Shown: in pieces, positions 10,001-22,000 of the stretch
Layout: each line of letters starts with the position of its first letter
Position numbering within the stretch: position 1 is the first letter of the stretch
Assembly: GCF_019059575.1 (NCBI RefSeq)
Contig: NW_024881600.1
Span: 744,001 to 808,000 of the forward strand
DNA length: 64,000 nt
From: Amphibalanus amphitrite
Taxonomy: Eukaryota > Arthropoda > Thecostraca > Balanomorpha > Balanidae
Reading direction: 5' to 3'
Translations under genes and position numbers: made by a program
Notes under the pieces: model-generated
Seen by the model: the letters and a program-made list of their open reading frames with translations, nothing else
Told to the model about the DNA's origin: nothing
The model's database searches: none

Positions 10001-13000
10001 GAAAACTGTGACCGTGACGACGGGAAAAACGATGGTGAGACTACGGCTATATGGACCGTGATTAGGACAGCGACAGCGATACTAGAAAATGACTGACAGT
10101 GAAGGTGACAGAGACGGGAAGTGATCGAAACAGATTGACATTGACATAGAGGAGGAAAAATCCTCTACTCACCAGTCCTACGATATTGGCCACCTTCTCT
10201 CGGTCCCTCATGGGTATTTTGACGTCGCCGTGACCGGGCACCAGCCAGCGCAGGTCACACTCCATCAGCAGAAGGTCGGACGGAGTCATACACAGCATCA
10301 CCGGTACCGGCTCAGAGTCTGTCGATAGAGAGGAGACAGAGTGAGAGAGATGGAGTGGTAATGAGGGCTGTCTGGTGACCAGGAGGGACAGATCAGGTGT
10401 CAGAGGCTATCTCAGAACACTGACAGAACGGCCGGTAATGAGGAGTGTGCCTCCCGCGCGCTTGTTACGGGTTACGGTTCGTTTACCTTTGCTAAGGGCG
10501 AGACTGTGTACCAAAGAAAGCGGCTAACAAATAAAAAGTGGAGCGAGTCAGCTGAGGCGCAGATCAGAGACGCGACCGGATCAAAAGAGCAATAGAATCA
10601 TCGCAGCCCGACGAGGCGCTAATCAAATGCTCGCTCGAGTTAAAAGAGTCAAAGAGTCATTCAACTAAGGCGTCTGCCGGAGCTCGGCTGTATGGTGGTC
10701 CTTCAGAGCTATAGCACCCGTGAGTCGGACGTTCGCCGGTGTGACTCGCCGAGTCAGCGGACTCAGGACTCACCTGAGTCTACAGAGTCGGACTCGTCGC
10801 GCAGCAGCTGCAGGAAGAGCAGCTGCTGCAGGCTCAGGTCGGCACCGGCATCCCCCGAGAGCATGCTCTCCACCTGGAGTCGCTGGGTGGCCTGCCAGCG
10901 GTCGGTGGGCGCCGCGACCGGACACGACTCTGCACAAGGGGGCAGTGGGGTCAAACGGCGGGTCACCAGGGTCAGGGTCACTGGGGGTCAGAGGTCATAC
11001 GACTGGTGATGGGAAGAGGACTTCGGAGCTGACTGGGTCTCGCGGTAGCTTCGGCAGAGGACATCGCCATCACTTTACCGCCAACACACACTGTATTAGC
11101 AACAAGTGTTGAATACGGGCTTTTATACGTAGGTACAATAAGCGTATAAGCAATAAGCAATGTATGCGACCAGGTATACACAGAGCCCAGTGCCGTACCT
11201 GTGAGGTGCTGCAGCAGCCGCCGTCCCCTGGCCGCGTCCCTGGTTACCACCAGCAGCTGAGTATTCAGAGACGGCTCTCGGCCCGTCACCTGCAGTGCCA
11301 GGCCGTGGCAGTGCAGCAGCGGGCCGATCGAGGTGACCTCGGTCAGCGGCCGGGTCAGACGGGGTCGCAGCCACCGCTCCAGCTGGTCACTGCGGGGGGG
11401 AGGGGAGGGGTCAGAGGGGGTCGCAGCCACCGCTCCAGCTGGTCACTGCGGGGGGAGGGGAGGGAGTTGAATTTCCAGCTATCCACTGCAGGGACGAGAG
11501 TAGGAGTGAATATGTCACAAGAAGCGACGACAGAGGCATATGGAGACGGGTCTGGGAGTCTGACAAGACCCAAGGACGGAAAATACTGGAGTAATTTTCG
11601 ACTACGGAGAGGGCGAACAAATACGCATTATACATGAATGAAAAGCAGCACGTGAACATTTCGTTTGGGCAAACATAACAGTTAAAATATTGACGATATT
11701 TCATATAAATATCAACACTCAGATAAGTTAAAAACCCTAATCGACTTTAGCCCCGCATGTAGCGCCGCTAGTCGGATCGGGTTACACAATACGCACCACC
11801 GAGTGCCAAACAAAGCCACAATTACATACCAAACTTTTTTGTGGTTCAGAGTTCCGCAAGGCATGCTGGCCCATCGAACACACCGCTTCAAGCAAGAACA
11901 TTTTAGGAAAGAATCGCATGAATGTCGTGAGTTGCTATCGCAATGACTGCACGTCATGCAAAAGGCGTGCGTGGCATAAATTGCTTATTAGGGTGACGTT
12001 GAAAGATAGCCAGGACGTGCTCATCAGTCATATGAGCCATTATTTTACAATTCTGATGATTTACACCCAATAACTATTCGGATCATACCGTGAAACGTCA
12101 GCGCACTCTGACAGCTGCCAGCAAAGTGTGACGGCAGCACGGCTTGCAGTACCAACCACCAACCACAAAATGGCATTTCAAGCCCATTTATAGTTATTTC
12201 ACTACGAGCCGAGTTCGTTTGAAGCCTAACGTTGACGGCGGCGGTTGCAGTCGAGTCAACGTTTGGCAATGGTCAGATAAAGTGGAATTTACGTGTAACA
12301 GGGACAGGGTAGAGTGTACCAAATACCAGTAGATAACAAATTAAGCCATAAAACGCCTTGCACTGTCCGGTTTACAGCAGAGAGGATGCAGTGTTCCTGG
12401 TAATTCACAAGAAATTCTTCTAAGACGGACTGAAAATGGCTAATGTAGAAAACATAGCCCTGCTAGAGCTTATCAATGAGTCTGTCAGCTTTTACTATCC
12501 CCCCCCCCACACACACATACTAAGTCGGTAGAAGAACATAGAAGACTGATCCAGAATCATGTCCATGCGTTTCGCGCCGACTCTTCTCCGGGTCAACAAA
12601 CCACGCGTCAACAGCGTGCGTTCGGCGGACGGACCGGGGATAATTGGCGAGGGTGACGGTCAGGGTCAACCCTTTCACTGAGGACAGGTGCGTCAGGCGG
12701 CATACCACCCTCCCTGAGGGCAGGCCTGGGGCTAATCGAGAAGGAGCGCTGGGAAACAACAAATACAGAAAGGGGATAGTCGTGCGAACGGGCGCGGTGA
12801 CAGCGGGCGGTGAGAGGTGAACGTCGGACGTGTGAAAAGTAACCGTCGGACGTGTGAAGAGTAAACATAGGACGTGTGAGAAGTGAACATAGGACGTGTG
12901 TGAGGCACAGGCGGGTGACGAGGCGCCACCATGGTGCCAGCATGCGGACTGCCGCTGACCTGCGCGGTACTGCTGGCGGCTGCAGTGACGGCGCGGGCGG

Positions 13001-16000
13001 CGCGTCCCAAACCGGAGCCGTATCTGGACTGGCTGACTCTGCACCGGACCGATCCCGGCGAGCCCGAACGGCGCATCCTGGTGACGGTGGTGCCCGACCC
13101 GCAGCACGACTACGTGCGTCACCCAGTGCCCGGCTCGCCGTGGTCGCCGGCGCCGATCGGCACCGGGCCGCCGCTGCAGCCCGGGGAGCTGGCTGAGAGC
13201 GAGCCGTCCGACCAGCCGGTTCCGCAGCTGCTGTCCACGCAGCGGCCGCCGCGGCCGGACTCGGAACTCCGTCAGCAGACCCCGGCACTGGAGCCGGCCG
13301 GCGACCCCCGCCAGCAGACCCCGGCACTACAGCCGGACTCTGAACTCCGTCAGCAGACACCGGCACTACAGCCGAACTCTGAACTCCGCCAGCAGACACC
13401 GGCACTACAGCCGGACTCTGATCCGCTCCAGCAGACCTCGGCACTGCAGCCGGCCGAGGAGTCTGGCCAGCCGGAGTGGACGCGGGACCTGCCAGCCGAG
13501 TGGACCGACCGCTACCCGGTGGCCAGCGCCTACATGGACAGCTACCAGAGCTACACCTCGGAGCCGAGCCGGTCCCTGTCGCAGACGGAGGGCCCGGCGG
13601 GAGGGCCTCAGCTATATTCAGCAGAGGAGTGGCAGGACGGCAGCGCGTCCAACTGGCTCACCCATCACCTTCCCGTGTCCCGGCCGGTCGTAACTGCCGA
13701 TACAGACTCCCACCAGATATCTCCCAGCGAGCCGCCTCAGTCTAGAGGACAGTCTCTAACCGACCAGCTACACCAGGCGCAGCACCCCTGGTCACAGCAC
13801 ATGCCGCCTGCCTGGCTTCAGAGCCCACTGTTCGATTCTGAAATCGAATGGCCCCTTGAGGCCAATACATTTGAACCGGACGACCTCGAACAGCAGGCTG
13901 AGCGGCTTCAGGAGGAACAGGCACAGGAGCGAGAGAAGGAACAGGAAGAGGAGGGATGGCCAGAGGAGCAACAGAAGTCGCATTACGACCAACAGGAACG
14001 CAAACAACCGGAACAGCAACAGAAGGGGCAGCGAGAGGAACTTCGGGATAAAGACGAGAAACAACACGCAGATGGTGAACAAGACAGGACACACTACGAT
14101 TGGTATATTGATGAAGACAAGGAAGAAACTGAATATCAAAACATGGAATATGCGGAAGAAGAACAAGAAGAGGATGAACAAACATCAGACGCGAGCCATT
14201 CCTACGAAACAAAAGAACAGGACTATCAAGAAGAAATACGACATGACGAACAGTCAAGCGCGACAGATGACCAGCGTGATCAGATAAGAGAACCAGGAAA
14301 TGGACAAATCGAGGAGCAGCCAGATGATGAACAACTCAATCAACCACAGGAAGGTCAGGATGCCGAGATGCCGTACCACCCGCCTCCGCCACCGCCACCA
14401 CCAAAGTTCCCAGCGCCGGTGTGGTTGCAGCAGGCTGGAATAACGTCCCACGATCTCCTGCTGGAAGGTGAGCGTTATCCAGAGCCAGCCATGATCAGCG
14501 CTCCACAGCCAATCAGTTATCTACAGACCACCGTGTCAAGCATTCCAGAGACAACCACACCAATGAAATCAGAGCCAGACAATTCTCCAGAGGCGACAAC
14601 AACATTCAGGTCAAAGACAACTACACCTAACAGTTCGGACACAATCATTTTTCAAGAGCCAGCCATACCAGATAATCTGGAAACAACTACAGCCAGCAGT
14701 TTAGAGTCAATCAGTTCTCAGGATCCAACCACGTCCACCAGTCCGAAGCCAGCTGTAAAGCCGAAGCCAGCTGCGCCCCGCAGTGAGGACACACCCGCGA
14801 CGGGAAGTCCGGAAACAATCACGCCCACCGGCCCAAAGGCCACTGTGCTGGGAAGCCCGGAGCCAACCGTTCCCACCAGTCCACAGCAAACTCTGATCAG
14901 CACCCCGGAGCCCACTATAGCCATCAGCCAGGAGCCAGCCGCACCAAGCAGTTCAAACCCTACAGCTACCAGCGCTCACAAGTCAAATTCTACCAATGAT
15001 CTGGAGTCAAACCCCACAAGCACCACGGAGTTACTCGCCACCAGCAGTACAGAGTCAACCGCCGCCAGTGATACGAAGTCAAGCCTCAACAGCAGCTCAG
15101 AGTCCAATTCTACCAGCACCCCGGAGTCCCTCGCGCCCAGTCCGACCCGCCGCCCGGACCGCCGGCCCGGGTCGCTGCTGTCGCGCCTGGTGGGTCCGCT
15201 GCTCACCTGGCAGGACCGGCCGTCCGGCCAGCGGCTGCTGAGGTACCTGGCCAACCCCCTCAGCTCCGAGCACTGGACACAGCAGCGCCGGCGCCGCAGC
15301 AGTGATCAGCTCGAAACACACAGCCCAGGTCAGTCGGGGGTGGGTGGGGATACAGGACGGTGGGGTTAGGGTGAGGGCTGGGGGGTGAGGACTGAGGGTG
15401 AGGGTGGGTGGCGATATGATAGGGTCAGCTGAGTTCAGTCCGGAGCTAGGGAAGGAGATCGGGGGCGTTATGAAACCCAAATAAGAATACAGTAATGGCT
15501 TTGTTCAGCACCAGTGAACAAAGTCATGACTTTTGTTTAGCATTGTTCTGCCAAATATCGAATATTCAGAAAACTAATCCGGTACAGTTTTTTTACCGGC
15601 TTGTTGAGTTGTGACGCCCATTCCGAAACATAAATTATAATTGCCTGACGACCCCATGCCGTGTCTACAGATGCGCTGTCGCAGGAAGAAGGCAAAACTA
15701 ATTATACAGGGGATTTCATCGATGACCTCGGACAACCTGACGTCATAGCTGGGCAATATGACGTCACGACTGAGCTGTCTGCCATCGAACACGTGCCTGA
15801 CATCACTCAGACAATGATGATCTCCACAGAACCATCACCAGCCGAGACAAGCACTACTGAGACATCGTCAGCCGAGACAAGCGCTACTGAGGCATCGTCA
15901 GTTGGCACAACCTCCACTGAACCATTGCCAGCTGAGACAAGCGCTACTAAACCTTCGCCAGCTGAGATAAGCTCTACTGAGCCATCCCTTGCGCCTACCA

Positions 16001-19000
16001 GCTCCACTGAGCCATCTATTGCTCCCACTACCTCTCCTGAGCCATCTATTGCTCCCACTACCTCTTCTGAGCCATCCATAGCTCCCACTGAGTCCTCCGT
16101 GGCTCCCACTGAGTCATCCTTCGCTCCCACCGCCTCCACTGAGCCCTCGTTAGCTCCCGCTGAGCCATCCATGGATCCCACCATCTCAAATGAGCCATCC
16201 CTGGCACCAACTACTCCCACTGAGCCCTCCCCGGATCCCACTGAGCCTTCTCTGGCTCCCACCGATCCACCTCCAGCTCCCACTGAGTCCTCCGTGGCTC
16301 CCACTGAGTCCTCCGTGGCTCCCACTGAGCCACCCCTGGCTCCCACTGAGTCCTCCGTGGCTCCCACTGAGTCCTCCGTGGCTCCCACTGAGCCACCCCT
16401 GGCTCCCACTGAGTCCTCCGTGGCTCCCACTGAGCCATCCTTGGCTCCCACCTCCCCCGCTAAGCCACCTCTGGTTCCCACTATCTCTACTGAGCCATTC
16501 CTTGCTCCCACCATCGCTGAAACATCCCTGGCTCCAAGTACTTCTACTGAACCACCTCTGGCTCCCACCATCGCTACTGAGCCACCCTTCGCTCCCACCG
16601 CCTCCACTGAGCCCTCGTTAGCTCCCACTGAGCCACCCCTTGCTCCCAATGAGCCACCCTCCCTGGCCCCCACCGAGCCACCCCCAGCTCCCACCGCCTC
16701 CACTGATCCCGACTCGCTGCAGTCGGAGGTGGTGGAGGCGTCCGGACCGGCCGGCCCACCTCCCGCGGCCCGCTGCGGCGTCACCTCTGACCAGCCGACT
16801 CGGATAGTCGGCGGCGCGCCGGCCGCCCCCGACCGCTGGCCCTGGATGGCCGCCCTGGTGGTGCGCGTACCCTGGTACGGCTCATGGGTCAACTGCGGAG
16901 GGGCGCTCATCAGCGGACGGCACGTGCTCACCGCCGCGCACTGTCTGTACAGGTTAGTCGGGGAAGGGGACATGGCTGACCGCCGCGCACTGACTACAGG
17001 TCAGTAAGGAGAGGGCACGGGGCTCACCGCCGCGCGCTGCCTCTGTAGGTCCGTCAGGGGAAGAGACGGAGCTGGTCTGGGGCACGCTGGCGCCCGCCAT
17101 CCGCAATGCTCAGCTTTGTTCGACAGTAACACCGCGTGTTTTTATATATTGCACTAACGTCAGCTAGCAATTGAGTCGGCGTCATTCCAAGTCCAACAGA
17201 CCGGTGACGCCGCATACAACGCTTGCCTCTATCATGCATTATACAGCGTTCCCGTGCATTTCCTGTATCTTTGGTCGCTGTCCTGCAAATTCAGCAATCT
17301 TATACCAAACCACTCCTTCCGTTCCTACGTCCCAAGCAAAGGCACTTCTTCACACTCCCATTTGTAAACGCACCCTCGCCTCTACCACACACTTCTCGCC
17401 TACCCTCTTTTACATTAGCGAGGATTCACAATACCAACAAAATACCAAATGTGTTAGCCTCGAAATACCGAATACCAAGTTGGTATTGGTTTGGTATCGG
17501 TATACCAAAAAGTTGGTATCCGATCGACATCTCTACACCACACCTCAGTGCATAACCCCACCCCACTCTGCCCGCAGCATCACCCGTCCGTCGTCTCTCC
17601 GCTCCCTGGTGGTGCGTCTGGGAGAGTACCGTCTCTACACGGCGGCGGACGGGCCCCACCTGGACCTAACACCAATCTCCATCACCATCCATCCCGCCTA
17701 CGAGCACTACAGCCAGCGCTTCGACTTTGGCATCGTGACGCTGCCGTACGACGTCACGGTGCACACGGCGGCGAACAGCGGTCTGGCGGAGGACCTGCTG
17801 CCCATCTGCCTGCCGACAGCTGGCGAGCAGTTCGTCGGACAGAACGGCACCATTCTAGGTGGGTGGGACATGGAAAGAGACGCCAACAGGGCACCATACT
17901 TAGTGGGTGGGACGGCACATAGGGGAGCGGAGAGGAGTTTAGAAAAGTCTACTGGTGTAATGCGATAAGGAATTGTTATCTGGTTGTTGATAGGTAAATC
18001 TTTAAGAGTTCCATTAAAAACTGCACCTGCCTTATGATCCAGTGATCATGTCATGTAACCTGAAAACCATTACTGCACACGATCGGTTGACTAATGAGAT
18101 CCAGTCAAATGCCACTTCCAGGGCATCAGTGATGAAACGTGACAGACACCATGATTCCTTCCCCATCAACACAATGTCTCTTTGTTCGCCGTTTAAAACT
18201 ATATATCACGGTACCTTATCTCCTCCCTACAGACTCCCACTGGCCACTCCCTTCCTGCCACCAGGCTGGGGGAACCTACCGACCCCTACTGACCGCCCCT
18301 CCCTTCAGCCAGGCTGGGGGAACAGCAGATTCCCCCTGACCCTCTCCTCCCCTCTGCCAGGCTGGGGAAACTTCCGACCCCACAGACCACCCGTCCCCTC
18401 CGCCATGCTGGGGGAACCTCCTGACTCCCACCGACCAACCCTCCCCTCTGCCAGGTAGGGGAACCTGCCGAACCCCACTGACAGCTCCCCGCCCCTCTGC
18501 CAGGCTGGGGGAACCTCTACGAGTCTGGCTACCAGAGCTCGATTCTACACGAGGTGACGGTGCCCATCTGGAACCAGACCGCCTGCCAGCACGCCTACAG
18601 GGAGGACTCCTGGGGAGTCGGACCGGACGCCTTCTGCGCCGGACTCCCCCACGGAGGCAAGGACTCGTGCCAGGTGAGATACACGGGAGAGGCAAGGACT
18701 CGTGCCAGGTGAGACATAGCGAGGCAAGGACTCGTGCCAGGTGAGACATTTGGGGGCAAGGAGTCGTGTCAGGTGAGACATGGAAGGGAGGAAAAGACTC
18801 GTGTCAGGTGAGACATACGGGAAAGGGCTCGTAACTAGCAGATAATTCAGAAGGATATTTTTCGCAGGAAAATCGTCAGCTGTTCATTTCATTTCAGGTT
18901 TTCACATGTATGCAAGGTCCTACAAGGAATTAATAAGGAGGAAAGTTCGCCCTATTGCACGTTTAAGTTGATCCATTGTTTTCAACAACCAAGTAACCAA

Positions 19001-22000
19001 CACTGAGAGTCTGTGAGAGTGCAACAGTATTTTACCACAAGGTACATTTTGATGACACACTAGACACTACCACTGATATTCCGTCAGTGCTTTGGTTTTG
19101 CACCAAATATTTCGCCCCATTGAACCTCGAAGTAGCTTGGGGCTAGCTTTCTCCCATCCTCGATGAGCCGGCCAAACTAGTAACTAACTAGTAACCAACT
19201 ATAAACCGTGAATACCACTGGAGTGACACAGTCCGCTCAACGAACCGATCAATACCCCTAAGCACCGCCCCCTCCTCTGACGTCCACCCCCCCCCCCCCC
19301 TCTGCCTCCCAGGGAGACAGCGGCGGTCCGCTGATGGTCCGCGCTGGTCCGGACCAGCTCTGGACCGTGGCCGGCCTGGTCAGCTGGGGAGAAGGCTGCG
19401 CCCGGCCCGAGTTCCCCGGAGTCTACTCGAACGTGGCCGCCGCCCGCGACTGGATCGACTCGGTGCTGGAGCACCACGAGTGAGCGCGACTCGTGACGGT
19501 CGCCGTGACTCGTGATGGTGGTCGTTACTCGTGAATCACGTCCCGGACACCCGTGTGATGGTTGTCAGTGTTTCGTGAGTCACGGCAGCCGCTGGTGTAT
19601 AGGAAGGCAGCGACTCTCTGAATCGGTCTCTCAACGGTCGTTTATATGCGGGTGCGGTATCCACCAGGGCATCAAACTACACTCACAGTGAACGGTGGAA
19701 AACGCGGGACAAGCCGGAGGAATGGGACGGAGTGGCGGCCGAGTCTGCTCACCTGTCGTCGCCGGTAATCTCCAGCAGGTGGAGAGTGGATGACGTCACC
19801 ACCAGGACACACTCCTGCTGCTGGTACTGCGGCTCCAGCGCGCACGTCACCTGCCAAACGGGAGAGCCGCAGTGTAACAGCCAGAGGTGTTCGATCGTGG
19901 GAATACAAATAAATGGGAACCTACACAACATGTGTAGTGAATGGATCCGTGAAACAGCGTGTAAGCTGATAAACGACCTCACTATTGCATCAAAACAGGG
20001 CAAAAATAAACACGAATCCTAATGTCACCAAACTACTCGACAGTCAACCGCATTCGTTATCAAACACTACATTTCCTCCCCCTTCTCAGCTAGCCCAATC
20101 CCCGAGAGAAGCACTGTTGCAGCCCCCCCCCCCCCTTCAGCGAGACACCCACCTTGGAGACGCACACCACCTGCTCGTCATCATCCAGCACGTTCATGTC
20201 CAGGTGAAGCTGCAGCCGGTGATCGAGACGCGTCGGCTCGTCGTGCCAGAACCGCACAGCGCCCGAGCCGACCTCCTCCACAGAGTCGGACTCTGACTCG
20301 GACTCCGAGTCGCCGCCGCGCCGCCAGCCGTCCAGCAGGGCCTGCGAGCAGCGACTATCGTTCGGTGCGGCCGCGGCGGACTGATTGCAACATTCCCGCG
20401 AGGTGGCACTAGTGTTGATAGGCGAGATGGCGCTAGTGTTGATCGGCGAGATGGCGCTGCAGTCGAGGGCGTCGCTGGCGGCCGATTCGGGCGTCAGGGT
20501 GCAGCTGAGGTCGGCGACATCCGAGGCCGGCGCGGGCGCGGGTGGCGGCGGGTGAGGCGCGGCGCAGACCCTCTTGTCCCGCACGGTGCAAACGCTGGCA
20601 GTCATGGAACCTGGGAGAGGGTAGCGGGGTTAGAGGCTAGGTCATCGAAGAGCGTTCATTCATATTGCATAATGTCGGCATCAACTGCCGACATCAACTG
20701 CAGAGGGAAAGTTACTGGATTGCTACCAAACGACGTTTCGGCAGGCAACAAAACATGCTCCACTGCTGTCTGGTCACTAAACTCGACCCAGCGCTGCTGG
20801 TCGCAAACCGTCAATAGAACAACCATAGAAAAGAACAGCTAGCGCAGTTTCTGATTAAATTTTAAGCCAAAATACCTACTTCGATGACGTCCCACAATAC
20901 GACCCAAACCCATAGCAGCATGAAATTCAACCATCAAATGGCAATCCACTTTACGGGTTATCCAATGCATTGGGCGGTAGACCCTAATATGTGGAGAGGG
21001 TTGGATCACGAGGAGAGGGTCGTTAGTTATGTAAGAAGCGTGATAAAACGCCAATGCAAGGTCACAAACTCAGGACCACACCACATATATTTTACGCTTT
21101 CACTTCCTCCTCCAATTGGGGTAGGTAATAGGCGAGGAAAATCTTAAGAACGTAGCACGCCAGGTAGCTAAAACCACGCCAAAGGCACACGCAAGTCCGG
21201 GTGCCCGCATACTGGTTTGTTAGTAACACCTGGGTAATGGGTTAGCCCCCGCGACCGTGCCTGACGCTAGGAATCTGGGACTGGGTTAGAACGAGCCCCG
21301 GCTGACCTACCGATGAGACGCGGGGCGCCTGCGGGCACACCGGGGTGTGTGGTCAGCTAGGGAGACTGTGTGGTACTGGACGGACTGAACTGACCCAGCA
21401 CGTGGTCAGCACCGCTCGTAAACCCAGACACCGCCATCCAGGGAACGGCCCCAGCCCTCCACCACACTCAGTGTTTTGTACCCATGATTGCAGCTCAATT
21501 ATAAACCACGTACGGATAACTACTGTACACCAGGGTCCAGGGAACTCCTAGCATCCCCACCTCCTCCACAAAGGTGCATACACCGTGACCCCGCTCCGAC
21601 CGGCGCCTAGCCTCACCTGACGAGCTGCTCTCCTCCATGGGCGGCTCAGCAGCACGGACGGCGCCGCCCGGGGCTGCAGATCGGCCGGCGGCGGCCGCCT
21701 CCCGACCCTCGGCCACAGGGCGGGTGTGCGACTCCTCAGTCTCGCTCCTACACGGGGTGGGTGCGGTCAGAGTCACAGCCATGATACTGTAGTGGTGTTG
21801 GACCAGCCACTGAGGCGTGTTTGTCACTGACCAGCGTCTCGATTTGTGTTTCGATTACACACACAAAAAAAAACATAATTCAACTTCAGCGAAACGACGC
21901 GGACAAAAAGCAGTAACGATCGGCACAAGAAAAGGGAAACTCTTAACGCCATCAAAACAAAACCATTACATTTTCCATAAAATGTTATGATCATTCTCTT

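Larger units (their letters stand above)
7351..10172. other. STK11IP intron 19 (apart from the tandem array)
   Basis: No exon is seen. It holds an inverted-repeat element flanked by TTAA (8501-8997), a C/T-rich stretch (about 9060-9230) and a GACA/GACG microsatellite (about 9333-9530). The rest is unremarkable. Confidence 0.6.

Noticed and set aside
13742..14451. Minus-strand frames rich in Leu/Phe opposite protease exon 1
   Set aside because: Antisense of the Glu/Gln/Lys-rich coding region; such shadows look membrane-like but have no independent support.
15807..16973. 388-residue minus-strand frame opposite protease exon 2
   Set aside because: It is the antisense of a Pro/Thr/Glu codon repeat. 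The sense strand reads continuously into a complete protease domain.
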